Counted from the first letter of the stretch, positions 7,988 to 17,443 are shown. The stretch: DNA of 64,000 bases from Carboxydocella thermautotrophica (GCA_003054495.1 CP028514.1:2000001-2064000); one strand, 5' to 3'. The notes: generated from the sequence alone by a model not told the origin. Numbers and translations: made by a program.

Positions 7988-8782
7988 CTATTTCATCCCG
8001 ATTAATTTCTTCAGTCTGCTCATCAAGCCTTCATTTTCTTCCAGATTCATCAATGGCACATCTTCACCCAGAATCCGCCTGACGATATTGCGATAGGCCT
8101 GTCCGGCCCTGGAATTGGGATCAGTTACGGCCGGTTCGCCCCGGTTGGTGGAAACAATGATGCTTTCATCATCAGGCACCACGCCCAGCAGCTTAATGGC
8201 CAGGATATCCAGCATATCTTCGATGGAAATCATGTCCCCGGCCTTGACCATTTTGGGCCGCATCCGGTTAATAATCAATTCCGGTTCCCGCAAATTATGA
8301 GCTTCCAGCATGCCAATAATGCGATCTGCATCCCGGACTGCCGAAACTTCAGGGTTTGTGACTACAATCGCTTTCTCAGCTCCGGCAATAGCGTTCTTGA
8401 AGCCTTGTTCAATTCCAGCCGGGCAGTCGATAATAACATAATCGAATTCCTCTTTCAGTTCTGCGGTCAGGGCCCGCATCTGCTGTTCATTAACAGCGGT
8501 CTTATCCTTGGTTTGAGCGGCAGGCAACAGATAGAGGTTCTCGAAGCGCTTGTCCTTGATCAGGGCCTGCTTTAACTTGCATTGGCCTGTTACCACATCG
8601 ACAATATCATAAACGATGCGGTTTTCCAGGCCCATCACAACATCCAGGTTACGCAAACCGATATCGGTATCCACCAGTACCACCTTTTTGCCAACAGCTG
8701 CCAGTCCGGTACCGATATTGGCCGTTGTCGTAGTTTTCCCTACTCCGCCCTTACCGGAGGTGATGACTATTACTTCGCCCAT
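7988..8782 (-). CDS. minD: MinD, septum-site ATPase
   Basis: The product is a 264-residue ParA/MinD ATPase. The deviant Walker A motif SGKGGVGKTTTTANIG is at residues 9-24, switch I/II regions follow (DTDIGLRNLD, DCPAGIE), and the C-terminus LMSRLKKLIGMK forms the amphipathic membrane-targeting helix. MinD recruits MinC to the membrane to block FtsZ rings away from midcell. It sits between minC and minE in the standard order. Confidence 0.95.
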   Translation of the reverse strand: MGEVIVITSGKGGVGKTTTTANIGTGLAAVGKKVVLVDTDIGLRNLDVVMGLENRIVYDIVDVVTGQCKLKQALIKDKRFENLYLLPAAQTKDKTAVNEQQMRALTAELKEEFDYVIIDCPAGIEQGFKNAIAGAEKAIVVTNPEVSAVRDADRIIGMLEAHNLREPELIINRMRPKMVKAGDMISIEDMLDILAIKLLGVVPDDESIIVSTNRGEPAVTDPNSRAGQAYRNIVRRILGEDVPLMNLEENEGLMSRLKKLIGMK

Positions 8783-8805
8783 CCCTGTTCCTCCTCATTG
8801 GTATT

Positions 8806-9219
8806 TTAGCGTTTGAATTCCCGATTTGGCTGGTACTGTTCAATCACAACCCGCCCATCCCTGATATAGGCCATTTCCGGGACTGTCGGTTCCGGATAGT
8901 TTTCATCAGGAGCACGGGTAATCTGATCAGCAATGCGCAACTGGGTAGGCATCAGTCGAAAGGCAGTAACCACTGCCGATTGATCCCCCCGGGACCCGGC
9001 ATGGACCACTCCCCGCAGGGTGCCCATAACCGCTATATCACCAGTAGCGATGATTTCTGCTCCCGGGTTGACATCGCCGATTACCACCACATTGCCATCA
9101 TAATTGATTTTCTGACCGGAACGCAAGGTGCGATGAATCAACATTGTCGGCCTGCTGGCTTCCGAACCCAGATTAATATTGGAATCAAGCCTGTTGTTCC
9201 GGAAATTGAATTCCCGCAT
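8806..9219 (-). CDS. minC: MinC-like protein made of the C-terminal domain only
   Basis: The frame contains the MinC C-terminal beta-helix domain, recognisable from RSGQ, GDVNPGAEIIATGDI and GTLRGVVHAG (dimerisation and MinD binding). ATG 9219 has GGGGAAGGA at good spacing and gives 137 residues. An in-frame GTG at 9327 would add 36 residues, but it overlaps mrdA and has only a weak binding site. Either way there is no room for the roughly 100-residue N-terminal FtsZ-inhibitory domain of usual MinC proteins (about 220 residues). The protein may still bind MinD but should lack the classical N-terminal action on FtsZ. Confidence 0.85.
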   Translation of the reverse strand: MREFNFRNNRLDSNINLGSEASRPTMLIHRTLRSGQKINYDGNVVVIGDVNPGAEIIATGDIAVMGTLRGVVHAGSRGDQSAVVTAFRLMPTQLRIADQITRAPDENYPEPTVPEMAYIRDGRVVIEQYQPNREFKR

Positions 9220-9313
9220 GTGAACCGTCCTTCCCCAAGATGTTCCCTCCTGGACATAACTTAAATTCTCCAAATAGCTAATAATTCCTGCCAGTGGAAG
9301 CCAAAAAAATTTC

Positions 9314-11326
9314 TTACTCTTCCGCACTGGTTCCGCCTTTTTTCAACATTTCCTGCGGGACCTTGAAATAGGCTGCCAGTACATCCCGGGCCACCACCCC
9401 GGCAGAAGTACCGCCATGGCCGCCATGTTCAATTATAGCGGCAACAGCGATTTCCGGCTTGTCGTAAGGGGCAAAGCCAACAAAGAGGCCATGGTTGTCC
9501 TTGCCGAAAACCTGGGCGGTTCCGGTCTTACCAGCTACCTTCACCGGGAAACCGGCGAAGCGGCCAGCTGCCGTACCGCCAGGCTGGGTTACAGCCAGCA
9601 TGCCCTGGCGCAACAGGGAAAGGGTTTTATCCGAGACATTGACTTTGCGAATCAGTTCCGGTTTAAATTCCTTGAGAGTGCGGCCGGAATGGTCAACTAT
9701 TTTTTTGACCAGCTGCGGACGATAGAGATAACCGCCATTGGCAATGGCTGCTACATAATTGGCCAGCTGCAGGGGAGTATACTGGTTCGACCCCTGCCCG
9801 ATAGCCATATTGAGAGTATCATAGGCATGCCAGGCGGTATTGTACTCCAGCTCTGCCTGGTAAGAGCGATCCAGCCGCTTTTTATCCTTTTCCTTCTGTT
9901 TCAGGATTTTGTCCTTTTCTTCCTCGGTTTTAGCCTGAGCCAGTTTGTTTTTGTACTTTTCCTCCAGTTCGGCATAGAGAGCATCATAACGCCATTTCAG
10001 CAAGCGAGTATTCAGAGCCTTTTTCCATTCCTCAGTAGGTACAGTCCCGCTGGATTCCCCCGGCAGAGTAATGCCTGTTTTTTCTCCCAGTCCGAATTCT
10101 TTGGCATAGCGGGCGATCTGGTCATTGCCCGCCGCCAGCCCCGCCGTAAAAAAGAAGGTATTGCAGGAAACCTGGATGGCCTTTTTCAAATCCACCCGGC
10201 CATGGCCGGAAATTTGCCAGCATTTGAATTTGCGATTGCCCAGCTGGTAATAGCCGGGGTCATAAACAGAAAAGCCGGGACCAATGCTGCCGGTTTCCAG
10301 GGCTGCAGCTGCAGTCACCATTTTAAAGGTAGAACCAGGAGCAAAAGGGGAAATGGCCCGGTTAAGCAAAGGCGGAAAAGGCAGTTTGTCGGAAAAGGTT
10401 GTTTCCCATTCCTCTTTGGAAATCGGCCGGTTAAAGCGATTGGGGTCAAAGGAAGGTTTGCTGGCCATAGCCAGCACTTCCCCGGTGCGAACATTCAGCA
10501 CCACTACCGCCCCGCCTTTGGCATCAGGGAATTCCCGCTGCACCTGGGCCATGGTGCGGATCAGAGATTCTTCCGCTACCTTCTGCAACTGGCTGTCAAT
10601 GGTGAGGATAAGGTTATTCCCTGGCACCGGCTCCACTACGCCCAGATCGCGGACGGGCCGCATACGGGCATCCACTTCCACCTGGCGGGCGCCATCCTTG
10701 CCATGTAATTCCGTTTCAAACCAGCGTTCAATACCGGTAATACCCAGTTTATCATTTAATTTATAGTCTTCTTCCGGATACTGTTCAATCATTTTTTGCA
10801 AAAATTCCTGACTGGGCTGGCGTACATAGCCCAGGACATGGGAAAGGAAATCCCCGTAAACATATTCCCGCTGGGGTTTGACCTCCACAATTACTCCCGG
10901 CAACTCCATGCGCCTTTCTTCAATTTTGGTGACTACTTCAAGGGGCACATCTTCTGCAATCGGGACCGGAACATATTTTTTCGGTTGTTGCTTGACCAGA
11001 TTTTCGATATCTTCTGCTTTCCTGCCCAACAATGAAGCCAGCCGGCGAAAAACCTCTTCCTGGTCCTCTTTTTTCAAATCCACCAGGGCAACAGAAATAT
11101 TAAAAGAAGGCCGGCTTCTGGCCAGAACTTTGCCATTACGGTCCATGATTTCCCCTCTGGCCGCCGTGACAGTGGCCAGCTGGATACGGTTGGACTGGGC
11201 CATCAAGGTGTATTTTTCCTGCTCGATCAATTGCATGTAGGCCAGCCGGGAAAGCAAAACCACAAAAATGATCCCGGCTATGGCCTGCATGACCCCCATC
11301 CGTTTTTCAATCCCTTTCATGGTCAT
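9314..11326 (-). CDS. mrdA: Penicillin-binding protein 2 (class B transpeptidase) with a charged insert
   Basis: This 670-residue class B PBP has one N-terminal membrane helix (about 12-32), a dimerisation/pedestal domain, and a transpeptidase domain with the three active-site motifs: STFK at 332-335, SCN at 387-389, and KTGT in AGKTGTAQ near the C-terminus. It cross-links peptidoglycan as partner of RodA. Residues about 438-496, between SCN and KTGT, form a Lys/Glu-rich, coiled-coil-like insertion absent from the standard PBP2 layout. ATG 11326 follows GGAGG. Its place after mreBCD and before min is classical. Confidence 0.93.
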   Translation of the reverse strand: MTMKGIEKRMGVMQAIAGIIFVVLLSRLAYMQLIEQEKYTLMAQSNRIQLATVTAARGEIMDRNGKVLARSRPSFNISVALVDLKKEDQEEVFRRLASLLGRKAEDIENLVKQQPKKYVPVPIAEDVPLEVVTKIEERRMELPGVIVEVKPQREYVYGDFLSHVLGYVRQPSQEFLQKMIEQYPEEDYKLNDKLGITGIERWFETELHGKDGARQVEVDARMRPVRDLGVVEPVPGNNLILTIDSQLQKVAEESLIRTMAQVQREFPDAKGGAVVVLNVRTGEVLAMASKPSFDPNRFNRPISKEEWETTFSDKLPFPPLLNRAISPFAPGSTFKMVTAAAALETGSIGPGFSVYDPGYYQLGNRKFKCWQISGHGRVDLKKAIQVSCNTFFFTAGLAAGNDQIARYAKEFGLGEKTGITLPGESSGTVPTEEWKKALNTRLLKWRYDALYAELEEKYKNKLAQAKTEEEKDKILKQKEKDKKRLDRSYQAELEYNTAWHAYDTLNMAIGQGSNQYTPLQLANYVAAIANGGYLYRPQLVKKIVDHSGRTLKEFKPELIRKVNVSDKTLSLLRQGMLAVTQPGGTAAGRFAGFPVKVAGKTGTAQVFGKDNHGLFVGFAPYDKPEIAVAAIIEHGGHGGTSAGVVARDVLAAYFKVPQEMLKKGGTSAEE

Positions 11327-11344
11327 GGCACCGTTCCTCCATCA

Positions 11345-11854
11345 TCAATACTCCCTGGGCTTTAACCAGCCCGTACGGGCTGAACGGGCAAAGGGCCGAT
11401 AAAAAAGCCAGGCAAAAAAGGCCGTATAGCTGGCCCTTAATAAACTATCAATGAGTGTACCTGTTCCCCAGGCATCCGCCGGATAAAAAGGGGAAACACC
11501 GATTAACAGAATCAGGTCATTGAAAAGGGCACCAAAAAAAACAAAAGTAGCCGGAATAAAGGAAATCTCTTTGTAAATTATTTGATCCAGCTCACCGACA
11601 AAATAGGCAGTCAGCCACTTGGCCAGAGCCGACAGACCGATAAAATAGCCAAAAAGCATATCCTGTAATAACCCGGCCAGCAGGCCAAACCAGGCCCCCC
11701 GCCGGCGGCCATGGTATAAGGCAACAAAAACCGTCAAAATCAGGACAAAATCAGGCCCGCTTCCATAAAAACCCAGAAAAGGCCAGAGGGATTTTTCCGC
11801 CAGCAATCCGGCCAGCAAGGACAAGAGCAGCACTAACCAGCCTGCCAACGCCAT
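11345..11854 (-). CDS. mreD: MreD, rod-shape membrane protein
   Basis: The 169-residue hydrophobic protein has five or so membrane helices, including GLLAGLLQDMLFGYFIGLSAL, the most recognisable MreD stretch. MreD links MreC and the MreB filament to the wall synthesis machinery in the membrane. Its start overlaps the mreC stop by one base (11854), indicating coupled translation. An 18-bp gap leads to mrdA. Confidence 0.9.
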   Translation of the reverse strand: MALAGWLVLLLSLLAGLLAEKSLWPFLGFYGSGPDFVLILTVFVALYHGRRRGAWFGLLAGLLQDMLFGYFIGLSALAKWLTAYFVGELDQIIYKEISFIPATFVFFGALFNDLILLIGVSPFYPADAWGTGTLIDSLLRASYTAFFAWLFYRPFARSARTGWLKPREY

Positions 11855-12690
11855 CAGCGCCGCCCCCTTACCACAAAGACCTCTTCCAGACGCAAAAAAT
11901 CAGCATGGGGCTTGATCAGGGCATACTTGAAAAGCCCATCCCCGGCAGGTTTTACCTCGGTAATGGTACCAATAGGCAGCCCGGGGGGCAAATCACTGCC
12001 CAGGCCGGAAGTAATAACTTCCTGGCGGGGGAAAACAGGGGCATCTTTGGGCAGGTAAATCATGCGCAGCCAGTCAGAGCGTTCCCCTGCACCTTCTACC
12101 ACACCAGGCACCCGGTTGCCCTGAATCAGGGCTCCGATAGCGCTGCGCCGGTCCAGCAGCAGCGTAACGGTAGCGGTATGTTCGGTAACCTCAGTGATTC
12201 TGCCTACCAGGCCATAGGTGCTGACTACGGCCATGCCCGGCTTGATACCATCTGCACTGCCCCGGTTGAGCATGGCCCAGCTGAACCAGCGATTGGGTTC
12301 GCGGGCAATGATATTGGCAGCCAGCAGGTCCAGGCTTTTTCCCTGCTGCCGGGCAAAACCCAGAGCTTCCCGCAAACGAACATTTTGATACTCCATTTCT
12401 CTCAGTTCCAGTACCTTTTTCTTCAATTCCGCATTTTCCTGTTTCAAACGGCGATTTTCCTCTACCAGCAGTTCCCAATCGGTAAACCGCTCACCAACAG
12501 AGACAGCCCCCCTGGTCAGGGAGGCAATGCCTGCTTGCAAAGGAGCCACCGCATCGCGCCACCAGCGTTCTAATGCCGTCAACTGGGTTCGATCGGTTGC
12601 CGTCCATTTATTCAGGAACAACAATGCCAGCACAAGCAACAGGGCCAGGAATCCCCATCCCCTTCGTCTATTCTGCCTCAAACCATTCAC
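11854..12690 (-). CDS. mreC: MreC, rod-shape-determining protein
   Basis: This is a 278-residue single-pass protein: helix at about 12-28, a coiled coil near 70-100 (LLVEENRRLKQENAELKKK), then a beta-rich extracytoplasmic domain with GRITEVTEHTATVTLL and LGSDLPPGLPIGTI, both typical of MreC. MreC dimerises outside the membrane and activates PBP2. The gene lies 15 bp after mreB. Confidence 0.93.
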   Translation of the reverse strand: MNGLRQNRRRGWGFLALLLVLALLFLNKWTATDRTQLTALERWWRDAVAPLQAGIASLTRGAVSVGERFTDWELLVEENRRLKQENAELKKKVLELREMEYQNVRLREALGFARQQGKSLDLLAANIIAREPNRWFSWAMLNRGSADGIKPGMAVVSTYGLVGRITEVTEHTATVTLLLDRRSAIGALIQGNRVPGVVEGAGERSDWLRMIYLPKDAPVFPRQEVITSGLGSDLPPGLPIGTITEVKPAGDGLFKYALIKPHADFLRLEEVFVVRGRR

Positions 12691-12705
12691 CTGCCTTGCC
12701 CAGCT

Positions 12706-13725
12706 TTAGCCACGATCCAGCACCCGGCGCCAGGTATCCAGATTTTCCAGACACTTACCTGTACCCATGGCAATAGCAGCCAGGGGCTCTTCGGCAATAT
12801 GCACCGGCATGCCGGTCTGTTCGCTGACCAGCCGATCCAGCCCTTTGAGCAGCGCCCCGCCACCTGCCATCATAATACCCCGGTCCATGATATCCGCTGC
12901 CAGTTCGGGGGGAGTTTTTTCCAGGGTAAATTTAATAGCTTCCAGGATAGCTGTTACCGGCTCCGCCAGGGCCCGGGCTATTTCTTCAGAAGTAACCAGG
13001 ACATTTTTGGGCAAACCGGTAACCAGGTCCCGGCCTCGCACTTCATAGGTCTCCGTCTTGCCTGTGGGATAGCAATTGCCGATATTGATCTTGATTTCTT
13101 CCGCTGTGCGTTCACCAATAGCCAGATTATAGGTGCGTTTGATGTGAGCCATGATAGCCTCATCCATCTCATCACCGCCAATGCGGATGGAGCGGCTGGT
13201 GACAATCCCTCCTAAGGAGATCACCGCCACATCAGTTGTCCCACCCCCGATATCCACCACCATATTGCCGGTAGGTTCTTCCACCGGCAAACCGGCCCCA
13301 ATGGCCGCTGCCATGGGTTCTTCAATCAGGTAGGCCTCCCTGGCCCCGGCCTGCAGAGCCGCTTCTTTGACCGCCCTTCTCTCCACCGGTGTCACCCCGG
13401 AAGGGATACTGACCACAACCCGGGGGCGCACCAGGCTGGCTTTGCGCTTCAGCGCCTTGTTCATAAAATGGCGCAGCATCTCCCGGGTAATGTCATAATC
13501 GGCAATGACTCCGTCTTTCATGGGGCGAATAGCAACAATATTCCCCGGCGTCCGGCCAATCATCTGCTTGGCCTCTAAGCCCACAGCCAGAACTTTGCCT
13601 GTCTCCTTCTGGATGGCTACCACCGAAGGTTCCCGCAGCACAATCCCTTTGCCGCGCACATGCACCAGTGAGTTGGCAGTCCCCAAATCTATACCCATAT
13701 CTCTGGAAAATAAGCCGAATACCAT
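12706..13725 (-). CDS. mreB: MreB, actin-like rod-shape filament protein
   Basis: The 339-residue protein shows the actin-fold nucleotide motifs: phosphate-1 [13 protein letters not shown] near the N-terminus, phosphate-2 [18 protein letters not shown], and the adenosine motif [12 protein letters not shown]. An N-terminal [11 protein letters not shown] segment provides the amphipathic membrane-binding helix. It organises the elongasome. It is first of the mreBCD set, 15 bp downstream of radC, with AAGGAGA before the ATG. Confidence 0.96.
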   Translation of the reverse strand: MVFGLFSRDMGIDLGTANSLVHVRGKGIVLREPSVVAIQKETGKVLAVGLEAKQMIGRTPGNIVAIRPMKDGVIADYDITREMLRHFMNKALKRKASLVRPRVVVSIPSGVTPVERRAVKEAALQAGAREAYLIEEPMAAAIGAGLPVEEPTGNMVVDIGGGTTDVAVISLGGIVTSRSIRIGGDEMDEAIMAHIKRTYNLAIGERTAEEIKINIGNCYPTGKTETYEVRGRDLVTGLPKNVLVTSEEIARALAEPVTAILEAIKFTLEKTPPELAADIMDRGIMMAGGGALLKGLDRLVSEQTGMPVHIAEEPLAAIAMGTGKCLENLDTWRRVLDRG

Positions 13726-13740
13726 TTTTCCGTCTCCTTT

Positions 13741-14430
13741 CTAACTGCCTAGCAACCCTTCTTCTTTCAGGCTACAGTATTTATTATCCCCGATGATGAT
13801 ATGATCTAATATGACTATGTCCAGAAGCCGTCCCGCCTGCATCAATTGCCTGGTTAAATGGATGTCCTCTGTACTGGGCCGGGGGTCACCACTGGGGTGA
13901 TTATGGACCAGGATTAAGGCCACGGCATTTTTGCGCAAAGCCTGTTTGAACAAGGCTCGCGGGTCTGCCAGGGCCCTGGTCATGCCACCAATGGACAATT
14001 CATCAATCCCCAGCACCCGGTTTCTCACATCCAGCAGGATCACCCGAAAATGTTCCTTTTCCAGGGCTGCCATCTCAGCCATAACCAGATCAGCGGCATC
14101 CTCAGGTCCGCTGATTACAGGTAAACGGCTGGAGGGAGCAGTAGCTACCCGGCGTCCCAGCTCAAAAGCAGCGCAAATCAGCGCCCCTTTGGCCGGGCCA
14201 ATACCAGGTAAATGCAGAATGTCCTCCACCGTTTTTTTGGCCAGATTTTTTATCCCTCCGGCCTCAGCCAGCAGCCGGTGGGCCAGCTGCAAGGCCGACT
14301 CCCCTTCAACTCCGGTGCGCAAGAGAATAGCCAGCAGTTCCGCATCACTGAGGACCCGCGGACCTTGCTGGAGCAAACGCTCCCGCGGCCTTTGCTCCGG
14401 GGGTAAATGACGCATGGAAAGATTTTTCAT
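13741..14430 (-). CDS. radC: RadC family JAB/MPN-domain protein
   Basis: At 229 residues it has an N-terminal helix-hairpin-helix region (DILHLPGIGPAKG) and a C-terminal JAMM metalloprotease-like domain with the metal motif VHNHPSGDPRPS. Despite the name, a DNA repair role of RadC is not established in general. It precedes mreB in many Firmicutes, as here. ATG 14430 (GAGGTG, six-base spacing) is preferred to the in-frame GTG at 14439. Confidence 0.9.
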   Translation of the reverse strand: MKNLSMRHLPPEQRPRERLLQQGPRVLSDAELLAILLRTGVEGESALQLAHRLLAEAGGIKNLAKKTVEDILHLPGIGPAKGALICAAFELGRRVATAPSSRLPVISGPEDAADLVMAEMAALEKEHFRVILLDVRNRVLGIDELSIGGMTRALADPRALFKQALRKNAVALILVHNHPSGDPRPSTEDIHLTRQLMQAGRLLDIVILDHIIIGDNKYCSLKEEGLLGS

Positions 14431-14478
14431 GGCGGTCACCTCTTTTGTTTTTGTCCCGGCAACCCGGGCGGTGCCCGC

Positions 14479-15066
14479 TCAGCTCAAAATCCGCCAGCCT
14501 GCCTGCCGCAATAACTGCATGGTTTTGACCAGCGGCAAGCCGACTACATTGTAATAGCAACCATTGATTCTATCCACCAGTAAGCTGCCCAGACCCTGGA
14601 TACCATAAGCACCGGCCTTGTCCAGCGGCTCGCCAGTGGCCACATAGGCCCTGATTTCGTTAGCAGTCAAAGGGCGAAAGGTAACCTCGGTAACGGCATA
14701 ATCACTATAACAGCTCTCGCCATCAGCCCGTAACAGCACCACACCGGTCATAACCTGGTGAGGGCGGCCGGACAGGAACTGCAACATGGCCTCGGCCTCC
14801 CTGGCATTTGCGGGTTTGCCCAGAACCTGTCCCTCTAAAACTACCACTGTATCTGCCGCCAGTATGTACAGATCAGCAGGCCGCTCGGGCAATTGCTCTT
14901 GCACCGCCCGCGCCTTTCTCCTGGCCAGGTCCTGAATGGCACTGGCCAGAGGCTGAGCGGAATCCAGGGTTTCATCAATATCGGCAGTAAGGACCTGAAA
15001 ATCCAGGCCCAATAGCTTTAGCAGCTGCTGTCTTCTGGGTGAAGCTGATGCCAGAACCAGTTTCAC
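14479..15066 (-). CDS. maf: Maf family nucleoside triphosphate pyrophosphatase
   Basis: The 195-residue protein starts with LVLASASPRRQQLLKLLGL, the Maf phosphate-binding signature, and has AADTVVVLEGQVLGKP in the middle. Maf proteins hydrolyse dTTP/UTP or modified nucleotides and are linked to septum and shape genes. The start is GTG 15066 with AGGAGG upstream. It lies between the DUF4321 gene and radC, a common order in Clostridia. Confidence 0.93.
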   Translation of the reverse strand: MKLVLASASPRRQQLLKLLGLDFQVLTADIDETLDSAQPLASAIQDLARRKARAVQEQLPERPADLYILAADTVVVLEGQVLGKPANAREAEAMLQFLSGRPHQVMTGVVLLRADGESCYSDYAVTEVTFRPLTANEIRAYVATGEPLDKAGAYGIQGLGSLLVDRINGCYYNVVGLPLVKTMQLLRQAGWRILS

Positions 15067-15076
15067 TGTATCCCTC

Positions 15077-15334
15077 CTACAGCTTGCGATAAGCCATATA
15101 GGCCAGAAGGGCTCCTAACAGGGTAGCGATGGAAATGCGCAATTGCAGGCCCAGGGTGATTCTAGCAAATGATAAATCCAGGGTAGTGGTGGGAAAACCG
15201 ATGGATTGACTGATATTCAGGAATGAGAGATATTCCCCCAGAATGGCACCTAAAGCGGTGCCCAGCAGGGACCCGACGATTATCAATAAAAACAGCAGCC
15301 AGGGGCTGCCCGGGCCATTTCCCTTGTATCCCAC
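15077..15334 (-). CDS. DUF4321-type small membrane protein
   Basis: This 85-residue protein has two hydrophobic helices (about 11-36 and 66-82) separated by a stretch containing LDLSFARITLGLQLRIS. The layout and its position directly before maf fit the DUF4321 family of Clostridia, whose function is unknown. The maf start follows 10 bp later. The terminator of aspA lies just upstream, so this gene starts the maf-radC-mre-min transcript. Confidence 0.75.
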   Translation of the reverse strand: MGYKGNGPGSPWLLFLLIIVGSLLGTALGAILGEYLSFLNISQSIGFPTTTLDLSFARITLGLQLRISIATLLGALLAYMAYRKL

Positions 15335-15373
15335 TTGATCCCGCCTCCTCTGAACAAAAGTTTATCATTAAGT

Positions 15374-15402
15374 AAAAAAAAGAGCAAGGGACAGCCCCTT
15401 GC
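15374..15402 (-). terminator. Terminator of aspA
   Basis: On the minus strand GCAAGGG-GCTGT-CCCTTGC is followed by TCTTTTTTTT, twelve bases after the aspA stop. Confidence 0.88.
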
Positions 15403-15414
15403 CTTTCTCACTTT

Positions 15415-16824
15415 TTATCCCAGCAGGTGTTTGGCCGGAATCCCGGGCCTGGTCATCTCATAGGGATTCAGAATTGCTTCCAGTTCTGCCTCCGTCAGCA
15501 ATCCCTGTTCTAAAATCAGCTCCCTGACCGGCCGTCCGCTGTTAATGGCCTCCCGGGCCAGACGGCTGGCTACCTCATAGCCCAGGTGAGGATTGATAGC
15601 AGTAATAATGCCCACACTGTTTTCCACCAGCTGCCGGCAGCGCTCTTCATTGGCGGTAATGCCTGCTATACACTTGTCCCGGAACACCTGCATGCCATTG
15701 CGGAGAATATCCAGGCTTTGCAGAAGATTGAAAATCAGCACTGGTATCATTACATTCAGTTCCAGCTGACCCGCCTCCGCCGCCCGGGCAATGGTGACAT
15801 CATTGCCATTGACCTGAAAAGCAATCTGGTTAATTACTTCGGCCATAACCGGATTGACTTTGCCCGGCATGATAGACGAACCGGGTTGTCGGGGAGGAAG
15901 ATTGATTTCTCCCAGGCCGGCCCGCGGACCAGATGCCATCAGCCGCAGGTCATTGGCAATCTTGGAAAGATTGCCGGCCAGAGTCTTTAAGTCCCCGGAT
16001 AGCTCTACATAAGCATCGGTGTTCTGGGTAGCATCCACCAGGTCTTCGGCATTGCGCAAGGGCAGGCCAGTGATTTCAGCCAGGATCTCCACTGAGCGCC
16101 GAATGTACTCCGGGTCAGCATTTAGCCCGGTGCCCACTGCAGTCGCTCCCAGATTCACTTCCAGCAGGTTCTCCAGGGCCCGTTCGATCCGGATTTGGTC
16201 CCGGCGCAACATACGGGCCCAGGCCCCAAACTCCTGACCCAGCCGGATGGGCACCGCATCCTGTAAATGGGTACGACCCATTTTCAGCACATGGTCAAAC
16301 TCCCGGGCCTTGGCTGCGATGGCTTCTATCAGTTGCTCCAGGGCCTCCAGTGTCCCCTGGGCCAGCCGGTAGGCCGCAATGCGGAAGGCCGTAGGCACCA
16401 CATCATTGGTGCTCTGGGCCATGTTAACATGGATATTGGGGTGAACCAGACTATACTGCCCCTTGTTACCGCCCAGGATTTCAATGGCCCGGTTGGCAAT
16501 AACTTCATTGGCATTCATATTCAGAGATGTACCGGCTCCACCCTGAATCACATCCACCACGAACCATTCCTGCCACTGTCCGGCCCTGATTTCCCTGCAG
16601 GCCTGGCAGATGGCATCTGCTACCCTGCCAGGCAGGGCACCGATTTCGGCATTGGCTCTGGCGGCTGCCTCTTTTACCGCAGCCAGAGCCACGATCAGTT
16701 CCCGGTGAGGCCGATAGCCGGTAATAGGGAAGTTCTCCAGAGCCCGGGCTGTTTGCACTCCATAGTAAGCTTCAGCCGGGATTGCCATTTCTCCTAAAAA
16801 ATCTTTTTCCATTCTGTATTGCAT
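15415..16824 (-). CDS. aspA: Aspartate ammonia-lyase
   Basis: The 469-residue protein belongs to the aspartase/fumarase superfamily. Visible signatures are GGAGTSLNMNANEV, the substrate loop GSSIMPGKVNPV with the catalytic serine, and TSTH-type MAQSTNDVVPT. The N-terminus RMEKDFLGEMAIPAEAYYG and the length favour aspartase over class II fumarase, but fumarase activity cannot be excluded. It converts L-aspartate to fumarate and ammonia, and could feed fumarate to respiration. ATG 16824 is preceded by GGAGG at seven bases; an upstream in-frame start at 16872 has no such site. It appears monocistronic. Confidence 0.85.
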   Translation of the reverse strand: MQYRMEKDFLGEMAIPAEAYYGVQTARALENFPITGYRPHRELIVALAAVKEAAARANAEIGALPGRVADAICQACREIRAGQWQEWFVVDVIQGGAGTSLNMNANEVIANRAIEILGGNKGQYSLVHPNIHVNMAQSTNDVVPTAFRIAAYRLAQGTLEALEQLIEAIAAKAREFDHVLKMGRTHLQDAVPIRLGQEFGAWARMLRRDQIRIERALENLLEVNLGATAVGTGLNADPEYIRRSVEILAEITGLPLRNAEDLVDATQNTDAYVELSGDLKTLAGNLSKIANDLRLMASGPRAGLGEINLPPRQPGSSIMPGKVNPVMAEVINQIAFQVNGNDVTIARAAEAGQLELNVMIPVLIFNLLQSLDILRNGMQVFRDKCIAGITANEERCRQLVENSVGIITAINPHLGYEVASRLAREAINSGRPVRELILEQGLLTEAELEAILNPYEMTRPGIPAKHLLG

Positions 16825-16924
16825 AATCACGCCTCCGCCCTGTCTATGTATTTTGTATACATATACAGGCATTCGACAAATTTAGGCTTTTTCCTGCCTA
16901 CTGGTCTAATAATTTCCTTATTAC

Positions 16925-17443
16925 TCAGTGATGGGTACCTTCCACAACCCTTACGCCCTGGCCCAGAATGCCTTCCTTGATAATCTGCTTGAAAGGGCAT
17001 TTGGGATAATCGCCATCCATCAGCATACAGGAACTGAGGTGAACCACATCCAGGCCATAATCCTTGAGTTTCTTGACCAGACGATAAACCCGGCGGCCGG
17101 AACAACCGCCACAGGTAAAGACGCCAATCAATTCGGCCTCAGGCCCATATTGCTCAAAATGCACTTTCCGCTTATTCCAGGCATTCATGCAACCTACACC
17201 GGGACAGGTTTCGGAAACAATATCACAGCGTACGATCGCAACTTTAGTCGGTTTCGGCTCCCCGGGTTTGGGCTCTTCATCCACTCCCGCCAGGAACTTT
17301 TCCCGGGCCGCCTTAACTTCTGCTTCGGTAATAGTACCAATACCATGTTTCTTGCAATATTCCTCGACCGCCTTTCGGGCCATGGGGCGTACGAAAAAGG
17401 GCACTTTCTCCAGGGCTGCTTCTGCTTCTTTAGTCCAGTTCAT
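16925..17443 (-). CDS. PCP_red-CGGC fusion protein
   Basis: Two domains are visible in 172 residues. Residues 3-50 (WTKEAEAALEKVPFFVRPMA) match the helical PCP_red module first known from protochlorophyllide reductase subunits. Residues about 67-165 form a CGGC domain, named after FTCGGCSGRR, with further cysteines in IVRCDIVSETCPGVGC and LSSCM. The conserved cysteines suggest metal or iron-sulfur binding. No enzymatic role is established for either domain in this setting. Its start overlaps the methyltransferase stop by four bases, so both are one operon. Confidence 0.75.
   Translation of the reverse strand: MNWTKEAEAALEKVPFFVRPMARKAVEEYCKKHGIGTITEAEVKAAREKFLAGVDEEPKPGEPKPTKVAIVRCDIVSETCPGVGCMNAWNKRKVHFEQYGPEAELIGVFTCGGCSGRRVYRLVKKLKDYGLDVVHLSSCMLMDGDYPKCPFKQIIKEGILGQGVRVVEGTHH

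Noticed and set aside
9220-9327. Longer MinC start at GTG 9327
   Set aside because: Poor ribosome binding site and overlap with mrdA; the extra residues do not resemble the MinC N-terminal domain.
9416-10708. 430-codon plus-strand frame
   Set aside because: It lies wholly antisense to the mrdA gene, whose PBP motifs are intact; it has no recognisable domain.
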